The translations under genes and the position numbers were made by a program. The notes beneath the pieces were generated by a model. That model ran no database searches. It worked only from the letters and a program-made list of their open reading frames with translations, and was not told where the DNA came from. From NCBI RefSeq assembly GCF_009720145.1, contig NZ_CP046252.1, forward strand, positions 1,364,001 to 1,428,000: a stretch of 64,000 nt of DNA, given 5' to 3'. This document shows positions 52,427 through 62,446 of the stretch, one piece after another (positions within the stretch are counted from its first letter, which is position 1; every line of letters starts with the position of its first letter). Origin of the DNA: Sphingobium sp. CAP-1. GTDB taxonomy: Bacteria > Pseudomonadota > Alphaproteobacteria > Sphingomonadales > Sphingomonadaceae.

Positions 52427-52780
52427 ATGCAGCGGCATCTTTATCTCATCGCGGGTTTCGTTTCGATCGGCCTCGGCGCGATCGGCGCTTTCCTGCCGTT
52501 GCTCCCCACCGTCCCCTTCATGATCCTAGCTGCCTTCTGCTTCGCCCGGTCCAGCCCGCGCCTCGAAGCCAGGCTGCTCGACCACCCGCATTTCGGGCCG
52601 CATATCCGCCGCTGGCGGGAACGCGGCGCGATCAGCCGCCGGGGCAAGAAGGCCGCGCTCGCCGCCTTCGCCTTTAGCGCCGGGGTCGCGCTGCTCTTTT
52701 CGCCCTGGCCCTGGTATTTGATCCCGCTCGCCGCCGCGCTGATCGGCGGCACATGGATCTGGACCCGCCCGGAGGGGTAA
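52427..52780 (+). CDS. DUF454 (YbaN) family inner-membrane protein
   Basis: This 117-aa protein starts MQRHLYLIAGFVSIGLGAIG. The family pattern GFLPLLPTVPFMILAAFCFARSSPRLEARLLDHPHFG and two further helices are clear. Function unknown. The next gene begins 78 bases after its stop. Confidence 0.9.
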   Translation: MQRHLYLIAGFVSIGLGAIGAFLPLLPTVPFMILAAFCFARSSPRLEARLLDHPHFGPHIRRWRERGAISRRGKKAALAAFAFSAGVALLFSPWPWYLIPLAAALIGGTWIWTRPEG

Positions 52781-52857
52781 GGCCGCTGTCCCGGCATGGA
52801 CAGGCCGCCCGCCTATGGCCATTATGGGCGATCGCGGCGACCTATCGGGAGACAGGG

Positions 52858-53166
52858 ATGGCACATGCTTTCGCCCATGGCACGGTCCATGAAGCGGGCG
52901 ACGATTTGCAGGACGCCCTGCGATCGGACCCCGACCTGTTGCGCCTGTGGGAAGGACTGACTCCGCTGGGGCGCAACGAGTTCATCTGCTGGGTGGACGA
53001 TGCGAAACAGGCGCGGACCCGCCAGCGCCGCATCGCGCGCGCCTGCGAGGAAGTGCGGGAGGGCAAAAGGCGCCCTTGCTGCTGGGCCGGCTGCATCCAC
53101 CGCACCGACAAGGTGCCGGGCAAATGGCAGCAAGCCGTGCTGATCGACGGGCAGAAGAAGGGCTGA
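52858..53166 (+). CDS. YdeI/OmpD-associated family small protein
   Basis: This 102-aa protein starts at ATG 52858 with a GGGAGA site; the upstream in-frame codons overlap the DUF454 gene. The conserved block LTPLGRNEFICWVDDAKQ followed by RTRQRRIARACEEVREGKRRPCCW matches the YdeI/OmdA C-terminal family. Related proteins protect against cationic peptides or bacteriocins; I infer nothing more. A single-gene unit. Confidence 0.8.
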   Translation: MAHAFAHGTVHEAGDDLQDALRSDPDLLRLWEGLTPLGRNEFICWVDDAKQARTRQRRIARACEEVREGKRRPCCWAGCIHRTDKVPGKWQQAVLIDGQKKG

Positions 53167-53368
53167 TCGCTCTCCCCGCAAACCTGTCCTACAGCGCCGC
53201 GCTCTGGTAAAGGCCGATCCGGCTCTTTCCCATCGTCAGCCCCCTGCAAGACACCGCGCGCGCGCAGTGCAGCAAGCAACTTCATATCGCAATCGCGCCA
53301 TAAAATGGCAAAATTTACGGGAAATATGCGAAGTTAAGCCGCGCTTTTCCTATGGCGCGGCCCCCGCG

Positions 53369-54592
53369 TCAGTTCATCGCCAGGATCATGTTCCGCACCT
53401 GCGGATAGACCTGCTTTTCCCATTTGCTGCCGGAAAAGACGCCATAATGGCCCACACCCGGCTGGAGGTGATGGCGCTTCATATGCGGACGAAGTCCGCT
53501 GCACAGGCCATGGGCGGCCGATGTCTGGCCCACGGCGCAGACATCATCCTTTTCACCCTCGACTGTCAGCAAAGCGGTCTGGCGGATCGCACCGGGATTG
53601 ACGGTGCGGCCGCGCACCATCAGTTCGCCCTTGGCCAGCAAGGTGCGCTGGAACACCATGTCCACGGTTTCGAGATAAAATTCCTTGGTCATGTCGAGGA
53701 CCGCGAAATATTCCTCGTAGAAAGTCTTGATCCGATCGGCTTCGGCGGTCTTGCCGTCGGCCAGCAACTGATAAAGTTCGCGATGGGTCGCGCCGTGCCG
53801 GTCCATGTTCATCGACACGAAGGCCGACAGTTGCAGGAAGCCCGGATAGACTTCGCGGCCCCGCCCGGCAAAGCGGAACGGCACGACCGATATCAGATTT
53901 TCCTCGAACCATTCGATCGGCTTTTCATTGGCCAGGTCGTTGACCACGGTAGGCGCGGCATTGGGATCGATCGGCCCGCCCATCAGCGTCATCGACCGGG
54001 GCGTCGCCTTGTCCTTGTCCTCCGACATCAGCGCGACGGCGGCGAGCGCGGGGACGCAGGGCTGGCACACCGACACCAGATGCGCGCCCTCGCCCATTTC
54101 CTGGAGGAAGCGGATCACATAGTCGACATAATCGTCGAAACCGAAGCGCCCGGCCGAAAGCGGCACGTCGCGCGCATTCTTCCAGTCGGTGATATAAACG
54201 TCATGATCGCGTAGCAATGTGGCGACCGTGCTACGCAGCAAGGTCGAGAAATGGCCGGACATGGGCGCCACCACCAGCACCTTGGGCTGATGCGCCTCCA
54301 CTTCGTCCTTCACGAAATGGAGCAGATCGCCAAAGGGAAGGTCGAGGACGATCTCCTCGCGCACCGATACGTCGGCATTGCCGCTGGTTACGGTGTGGAT
54401 GTCATAGGCCGGGCGTTTATGCGTCAGTTTCGCACCCTGAAACACGTCCATCAACGCAAACATGCGGCGCGGCATCGCCCAATCGGCCATCGGCCCCATC
54501 TTGCCGCGCATATTGAGCGCCCATTGCGCGCCGAGTCGCGCGGGGGCCAGCATGTCGTTCCAGGCCTGATAACCACTATAAAGCATACGCAT
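53369..54592 (-). CDS. phaZ: Intracellular polyhydroxyalkanoate depolymerase
   Basis: This 407-aa protein has the PhaZ fold: VLVVAPMSGHFSTLLRSTVATLLRDHDVYITDW, the nucleophile elbow SVCQPCVPALAA, in which cysteine takes the place of the lipase serine as known for Ralstonia-type intracellular enzymes, and GVGHYGVFSGSKW with the histidine. No signal peptide. It degrades storage polyhydroxybutyrate granules to monomers. No phaC or phasin is adjacent in the window. Confidence 0.92.
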   Translation of the reverse strand: MRMLYSGYQAWNDMLAPARLGAQWALNMRGKMGPMADWAMPRRMFALMDVFQGAKLTHKRPAYDIHTVTSGNADVSVREEIVLDLPFGDLLHFVKDEVEAHQPKVLVVAPMSGHFSTLLRSTVATLLRDHDVYITDWKNARDVPLSAGRFGFDDYVDYVIRFLQEMGEGAHLVSVCQPCVPALAAVALMSEDKDKATPRSMTLMGGPIDPNAAPTVVNDLANEKPIEWFEENLISVVPFRFAGRGREVYPGFLQLSAFVSMNMDRHGATHRELYQLLADGKTAEADRIKTFYEEYFAVLDMTKEFYLETVDMVFQRTLLAKGELMVRGRTVNPGAIRQTALLTVEGEKDDVCAVGQTSAAHGLCSGLRPHMKRHHLQPGVGHYGVFSGSKWEKQVYPQVRNMILAMN

Positions 54593-54717
54593 AGGTACGA
54601 TTAAGCCTTAAATTTGTCCGCGAACCGAATCAGTCTTTTGCTGAAACGCTATACAGGCTTTTTGTGTTGCGCCGCATCATCATAAATGGGACGTTGGACT
54701 AAAGCGGGAGAACTGGC

Positions 54718-55374
54718 ATGGCGGTCGCGGAACTCACTCTCTCCAGTAAAAATTACTCCTCCTGGTCGCTGCGCGGCTGGCTGCTCTGCCGGCTGGCGGG
54801 ATTGCAGGTGGTCGAGAAGATGGTTGCGCTCGACGACCCGGAAAATCGGGCGGAGCTGCTGCTGCTGTCCCCGTCGGTGCTGGTGCCGCGCCTGACCCAT
54901 GAAGGGGCCAGCGTCTGGGACACGCTGGCGATCGCCGAATATCTGCATGAACTCTATCCCCAAGTTGCCATGTATCCGGCGGACCGCATCGCCCGCGCCC
55001 ATTGCCGGTCGGTGTCGGGGGAGATTCATTCGGGCTTCGCCAATCTGCGCTCCGCCCTGCCGATGAATTTGAAGGTGCGCCATGCGCGCTTCCCGATCTT
55101 CTCCGGCGCGAAGGCGGATATCGAGCGGGTCGAGACGATCTGGGCCGAATGTCTGGACCGCCATGGCGGCCCCTGGCTGTTCGGCGACCAGCCGACCGTC
55201 GCCGACGCCATGTTCGCCCCGGTGGCGCAGCGTTTCCTGACCTATGCGGTGCCGGTGTCGCCGGCCAGCGCCGCCTATTGCCAGACGATCAACAGTTGGC
55301 CGCTGATGCGCGAATGGATCGACGCCGCACGCGCCGAACCGGAGGAAATGGCGGAACTGGAAGTCGAGTTCTGA
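54718..55374 (+). CDS. Glutathione S-transferase family protein
   Basis: This 218-aa protein has an N-terminal thioredoxin-like domain with the glutathione site SSKNYSSWSLRGWLL and PSVLVPRLTHEGASVWDTLAIAEYL, then an all-helical C-terminal domain with GDQPTVADAMFAPV. No linked detoxification pathway, so the substrate is unknown. It diverges from phaZ by 125 bases. Confidence 0.88.
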   Translation: MAVAELTLSSKNYSSWSLRGWLLCRLAGLQVVEKMVALDDPENRAELLLLSPSVLVPRLTHEGASVWDTLAIAEYLHELYPQVAMYPADRIARAHCRSVSGEIHSGFANLRSALPMNLKVRHARFPIFSGAKADIERVETIWAECLDRHGGPWLFGDQPTVADAMFAPVAQRFLTYAVPVSPASAAYCQTINSWPLMREWIDAARAEPEEMAELEVEF

Positions 55375-55415
55375 GAAGCCTTTCCCCTGCCCTTACAGGG
55401 GCGTAAAGCTGCGGG

Positions 55416-57074
55416 ATGACTTTGCGCACCCTTACTCTGGCCCTTGGCCTGACCGCCGCCCTTCCCCTGCCCCTCCATGCCCAGACCATCGATCCGCAGC
55501 GACTGGAGCAATCCGTCCGCACGCTGGCGTCCGACCTGTTTCAGGGACGCGCACCCGGCACGATCGGGGAGGAGCGGACGATCGGCTATCTCATCGCCCG
55601 GTTCGAGGCGCTGGGGCTGGAGCCGGGCGGCCCGGACGGCCAATGGACGCAGACCGTGCCGCTGCTGCATACGAAACTGGGACAGGCGGAGACGCTGGGC
55701 GTGGCGCAGGGCGACGCCACGACGCCCTGGAGCTTCGGCCAACAGGTCTATCTGTCCACCCTCCAGCCAAAGGCGCATGTCACCGTCGACAAGGCGCCGC
55801 TGATATTCGTGGGCTATGGCGTATCCGCCCCCGAACGCGGCTGGGACGATTATAAGGGCGCGGACCTGAAAGGGAAAATCGCCCTGTTCCTGATCAACGA
55901 CCCGGATTTCGCGGCCGCGAAGGGCGACGACGCCACAGGCAAGTTCGGCGGCAAGAGCATGACCTATTATGGCCGCTGGACCTACAAGTTCGAGGAAGCG
56001 GCGCGGCGCGGCGCGATCGGCGCGCTGATCGTGCATGACACGCCGGGCGCGGGCTATGGCTGGAATGTGGTCATCAGTCCCGGCGGCGAAAATTACGATC
56101 TCGTCCGCACGGCCGACACGCTGATCAGCCTGCAAATGCAGGGCTGGATCGCGGGCGATGCGGCCAGCACATTGTTCGCCGGCGCGGGCCTCGATCTGGC
56201 GGCGCTGCGCCGGCAGGCGCGGTCGAAACGGTTCAAGCCGGTAGAGCTGAAGGGCGCGACTTTCTCCGCCGCCTTCCCGGTCCGCCAGGAAGTGGTGCAG
56301 AGCGCCAATGTCCTTGCCCGCATCCCCGGCGCGAAACGACCGGATGAAACGGTGATGTATGGCGCGCACTGGGACGCCTATGGCAAGGGCGCGCCCGATG
56401 CTCAGGGGCGCATCTATCGCGCCGGCGCCAATGACGATGCGCTGGGTGTCGCCGGCCTGTTCGAGATCGCCCGCGCCTTCAAGGCCGGCTCCGCCCCTGA
56501 CCGCTCCATCCTCTTCGCCGCCTGGACGGCGGAGGAGCGTGGCCTGCTCGGCTCCGAACATTATGCCCAGAATCCGGTCTGGCCGATCGACAGGACGGTC
56601 GCCAACCTGACCATCGACGTGCTGCAAACCGGCGGCAAGGCGAAAGACGTGATCCTGATCGGCAAGGGACAGAACGGGCTGGAGGATGATCTGGCGGCGT
56701 TCGCGGGCAAGCAGGGTCGGGTGGTGACGCAGGAAAGCCTGCCCGAACGTGGCCTTTTCTATCGCGCCGACCATTTCTCCATGGCGAAACGCGGCGTGCC
56801 GGTGCTGCTGATGATGGGCCTTGCCGGCGCATCCGATCTGGTCGAGGGCGGCCGCGCCGCGGGGCAGGCGTGGATCGATGCCTATACCGGCACATGCTAT
56901 CATCAGGCGTGCGACGCGGTGGATGACACATGGAAGCTGGACGGCGCGGCGCAGGATGTCGACCTGATGCTCGATATCGGCCGCGACCTCGCTTATTCGA
57001 CCCGCTGGCCGGAATGGAAGCCGGGGTCGGAGTTCAAGGCTGCGCGCGACAGGAGTGCGGCGGCAAGGAAGTGA
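55416..57074 (+). CDS. Exported M28 family metallopeptidase
   Basis: This 552-aa protein has a signal peptide (LALGLTAALPLPLHAQ), a PA domain insert (about 130-255) and the M28 zinc site: GAHWDAYGKGAPD (H, D), NDDALGVAGL (D), FAAWTAEERGLLGS (catalytic E) and the late YRADHFSMAKRGVPV (H). It is an aminopeptidase or glutamate-carboxypeptidase-like enzyme acting in the envelope. It converges on the amidotransferase gene with an 18-base gap. Confidence 0.9.
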   Translation: MTLRTLTLALGLTAALPLPLHAQTIDPQRLEQSVRTLASDLFQGRAPGTIGEERTIGYLIARFEALGLEPGGPDGQWTQTVPLLHTKLGQAETLGVAQGDATTPWSFGQQVYLSTLQPKAHVTVDKAPLIFVGYGVSAPERGWDDYKGADLKGKIALFLINDPDFAAAKGDDATGKFGGKSMTYYGRWTYKFEEAARRGAIGALIVHDTPGAGYGWNVVISPGGENYDLVRTADTLISLQMQGWIAGDAASTLFAGAGLDLAALRRQARSKRFKPVELKGATFSAAFPVRQEVVQSANVLARIPGAKRPDETVMYGAHWDAYGKGAPDAQGRIYRAGANDDALGVAGLFEIARAFKAGSAPDRSILFAAWTAEERGLLGSEHYAQNPVWPIDRTVANLTIDVLQTGGKAKDVILIGKGQNGLEDDLAAFAGKQGRVVTQESLPERGLFYRADHFSMAKRGVPVLLMMGLAGASDLVEGGRAAGQAWIDAYTGTCYHQACDAVDDTWKLDGAAQDVDLMLDIGRDLAYSTRWPEWKPGSEFKAARDRSAAARK

Positions 57075-57092
57075 AGTCAGGCCTCCGCCGAC

Positions 57093-57794
57093 TCAGGCCT
57101 TGATCCCCGCCAGCCATTCGCCGATCATCGCACGGCCGGCCGCCACGGCGATCGGGCCGTGCAGCGCATGATCCTCCCGCAGGGCGATGCCGCATTGCTG
57201 CGCAACATCCAGATCGGCCCAGAAATGGGTCAGCCAATCCTCGAACCGCGGATCTTCGCCCATTTCCGCATGGAATTGCAGCGCCAGCAGATTGGGGCCG
57301 CGCCGAAACGCCTGATGCGCATATTTTCCGGTCGAGGCGAGCAGTTCGACATTGTCGGGCAGGTCGAACGTGTCGCTATGCCAATGCAGGATCGGCACGT
57401 CCTCAATGTGGCGCAGCGGCGATGCTGCCCCTGCGGGGTTCACCGTCACCGGCGCGAAGCCCAGTTCCATATGGCCGCCGGGATAGACGCACGCGCCCAG
57501 CGCCGCCGCGATCATCTGGCTGCCCAAACATACCCCCAGCGTCGGCCGGTCGACGGCCAGACGCGCGGCCAGCTTGGCGATCTGCACCGGAATCCACGGA
57601 TGAATATCGGCTTCATAGACGCCCATCGGCCCGCCCATCATGATCAGCAGATCGGGATCGCACAGGTCGACATGGGCAAAATCGGGGCTGGCAACGTCGA
57701 TGCGATCAATATGATAGCCCGCCGCCTCGATCGGCTGGAGATACCCTGCCGCGCCTTCGCGCGGCACATGACGGACGATCAACGCTCTTTTCAT
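57093..57794 (-). CDS. Class I glutamine amidotransferase-like protein
   Basis: This 233-aa protein has the class I triad: cysteine in LGVCLGSQMIAAALG, histidine in LALQFHAEM and a following glutamate. Opening MKRALIVRHVPREGAAGYL and the loop MMGGPMGVYEADIHPW are typical of the GMP-synthase-like GATase group that acts alone. Relatives hydrolyse gamma-glutamyl compounds; substrate unknown. It converges on the M28 gene. Confidence 0.88.
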   Translation of the reverse strand: MKRALIVRHVPREGAAGYLQPIEAAGYHIDRIDVASPDFAHVDLCDPDLLIMMGGPMGVYEADIHPWIPVQIAKLAARLAVDRPTLGVCLGSQMIAAALGACVYPGGHMELGFAPVTVNPAGAASPLRHIEDVPILHWHSDTFDLPDNVELLASTGKYAHQAFRRGPNLLALQFHAEMGEDPRFEDWLTHFWADLDVAQQCGIALREDHALHGPIAVAAGRAMIGEWLAGIKA

Positions 57795-57917
57795 TGCTGA
57801 TTCGGACGCTAGACAATCCAGGCGGCGGCCGCCACCCCAGCCTTTCTTGACGCGCGAAAATCAGCGCTATCGGCCAAGGACGGTGCGGCGATTTTCGATG
57901 ACGGGATATGGGCGGTG

Positions 57918-58277
57918 ATGGAGAGCGAAAGACATTATCTTTTTATTTGCAGCCAGAACCGGCTTCGCAGCCCCACCGCCGAACAGATTTTTGCCGACTA
58001 TCCCGGCATCGAAACCTTGTCGGCGGGAACGAACCATGACGCCGAAACACCGATCGATCATGAGATGCTCCATTGGGCCGATACCATTTTCGTGATGGAA
58101 AAGACCCATCGCAACAAAATCCAGAAGCGCTTTCGCGCGGTCCTGGGTGGCACCCGGATCGTCTGCCTCGATATACCGGACGACTATGAATATATGGACC
58201 CGGACCTGATTGCCCTGTTGAAGGCGCGCATGGCCCGGTTCCTGCCGATCGGCATCGCCCCAGCAGAACAGCTATAG
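57918..58277 (+). CDS. Low-molecular-weight protein tyrosine phosphatase-like protein
   Basis: This 119-aa protein from ATG 57918 (GTG 57915 also possible) has the P-loop signature C-x5-R in FICSQNRLRSPTAE and an acid in the IPDDYEYMDPDL segment near the end. It is shorter than classic LMW phosphatases (about 155 aa) but matches the short relatives. It may dephosphorylate proteins or act on other substrates. It overlaps the cyclase gene tail to tail by six bases. Confidence 0.85.
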   Translation: MESERHYLFICSQNRLRSPTAEQIFADYPGIETLSAGTNHDAETPIDHEMLHWADTIFVMEKTHRNKIQKRFRAVLGGTRIVCLDIPDDYEYMDPDLIALLKARMARFLPIGIAPAEQL

Positions 58278-58934
58278 CGTCGCAAATGCCCGCACCGGAA
58301 ACGTCCCCATTCCCACCACTCTGGGCGGCACGGCGGTAAAGGCGAAGCCTTCATCCGGCAGCGCGGCGAGGTTGGTCATATGCTCGCAGATCAGCACGCC
58401 CGCACCCAGCAGGTCGCGATGGACCGGGCGACCGGTGCCGGGCCTTGTATCATCGATATTGTGGCTGTCGATGCCGACCAGCCTCGCGCCGCGCTCCACC
58501 AGCAGGCGCGCCGCGCCTTCGGTCAGATAGGGATGCGCCTCGAAATAGGCGGGCGTGCGCCAGTGCCGGTCCCAGCCGGTGTGGATCAGCACGGCGCGAC
58601 CCGCAACGTCGATCCCGTCCAGATCGGCTGCGTCGGTCGCAAGGCCCACCGTCTCGAACGGCCGTCGCAGGGTGATGGCGGGCAGGCTCGCCAACCGATC
58701 GAGCGCCAGCATCGACAGGTCGTCACCCTCCTCGAACCGATGGAAGGGCGCGTCGAGATAGGTGCCGGTGTTCGACACCATGTCGATCCGCCCCATCTGG
58801 AACGTGCTGCCATCGGCATAGTTGGCGCGCGACTGGTCGCGGGTCCAGTAATCGCAGATATGTGGCGCGGCCACGCCCTTATAGGTGGTCATACCATGTT
58901 CGATGGCATGGCTGAGGTCGATGAACCGGGTCAT
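58272..58934 (-). CDS. Cyclase/kynurenine formamidase family protein
   Basis: The start at ATG 58934 gives 220 aa, MTRFIDLSHAIEHGMTTYKG, with the family metal site read as SNTGTYLDAPFH rather than the usual HxGTHxDxPxH, so the first histidine is replaced. Other motifs are GIDSHNIDD and LLGAGVLICEHMTNL. The family removes formyl groups or cyclises amides; with the altered site activity is uncertain. It overlaps the small membrane protein gene upstream by four bases, so the two are coupled. Confidence 0.85.
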   Translation of the reverse strand: MTRFIDLSHAIEHGMTTYKGVAAPHICDYWTRDQSRANYADGSTFQMGRIDMVSNTGTYLDAPFHRFEEGDDLSMLALDRLASLPAITLRRPFETVGLATDAADLDGIDVAGRAVLIHTGWDRHWRTPAYFEAHPYLTEGAARLLVERGARLVGIDSHNIDDTRPGTGRPVHRDLLGAGVLICEHMTNLAALPDEGFAFTAVPPRVVGMGTFPVRAFATL

Positions 58935-59185
58935 AAGGATGCGCCTTTCCGGCGAAAGATGCGCCACAGGGTAACGAACCCCACGACGCTCCAGATGATG
59001 TTCAGCACCATGGAGGGCAGCGCACCATGCCACCAGGTGTTGAGGACGAAGAAGGTCGCGCCGACCGCATTCAGCCACTGGAACGCCGCCGATCCGCCCG
59101 ACAGCCGCCCGGTCGAAACACCGACATAGGCCGCCAGCACCAGCAGCGCGCCGGTCCAGCCGATGATTTCAACGAAGAGAGCCAT
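58931..59185 (-). CDS. Small membrane protein (CBU_0592-like)
   Basis: This 84-aa protein starts MALFVEIIGWTGALLVLAAY and has three hydrophobic helices (about 6-24, 38-57, 61-78). The pattern GWTGALLVLAAYVGVSTGRL with WLNAVGATFFVLNTWWHGALPS resembles the CBU_0592-type family. Function unknown. It overlaps the cyclase start in ATGA. Confidence 0.75.
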   Translation of the reverse strand: MALFVEIIGWTGALLVLAAYVGVSTGRLSGGSAAFQWLNAVGATFFVLNTWWHGALPSMVLNIIWSVVGFVTLWRIFRRKGASL

Positions 59186-59194
59186 GCCTGCCCC

Positions 59195-59228
59195 AAAAGA
59201 AAAAGGCTCCTCCCGCATGGGAGAAGCC
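59195..59228 (-). terminator. Rho-independent terminator of acnA
   Basis: On the minus strand GGCTTCTCCC and GGGAGGAGCC form a 10-bp stem with one G-U pair and a four-base loop, followed by a T-rich run (TTTTTCTTTT). It lies 29 bases after the acnA stop. Confidence 0.88.
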
Positions 59229-59257
59229 CTCTTTCCTTAGCTCAGCCCCTCAGCCGA

Positions 59258-61927
<2,670 letters not shown>

Positions 61928-62446
61928 AAGATGTGCGTCTCCTCGCATGGCCCCGGCCAGAGGAGGACGCGTTTCCACCAGAAGCCCACCGAACGGCGGT
62001 AGAAAACCGGACGGCAAGGTGGCAGGGATGCGCCCCAACCAGTGGTCGAAGCAGATATGTCCCGATGCTGCAACGCCATAACATTTGCGGGATTCAAAGC
62101 AAATGGCGACGCAGCCTGAATTCCCTATGTAGGGATATGTTCCGCAGCTTTAAATGTTGCTTCGGCAGAAAGGAGCAACATGCACGGAAGCATGTTTTCG
62201 TCCGCCGCAGCCGGGATATTTGCGATCAATCCGCAATATTATCACGAGCAGGACATGTCTGGTCCCAACCACCGGAGCAGGCAGCGGAATGCGCCGGGTG
62301 AGCGACACCTTCGCCTTCTGCCGCATCGCGACCTCGCGGGAGGAGCAGAAGCGGCATATATGACAATGCCGCCGCTGCGCTCCCCGCCTGTGGGGGAGAG
62401 CGCAGCGGCGGCATCCTCTTTACAATAGGACCGGCGGCCCTCTCGA
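61928..62446. other. Intergenic region between acnB and acnA; one weak small frame
   Basis: This region must hold the acnA promoter. The only candidate gene is a plus-strand 82-codon frame (62180-62428) that opens with a strong AAAGGAGCAAC ribosome site before ATG 62180, but its codon usage is mixed and its last third runs through the acnB hairpin, so I give it low weight. CCCTATGTAGGG near 62125 is a short palindrome. Nothing else is recognised. Confidence 0.35.
62367..62413 (-). terminator. Hairpin downstream of acnB
   Basis: A stem with TGCCGCCGCTGCGCT on both arms (15 perfect bases, then a two-base bulge and four more pairs) begins 34 bases after the acnB stop. No U-run follows on the minus strand, so termination may be rho-dependent. 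Confidence 0.5.
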
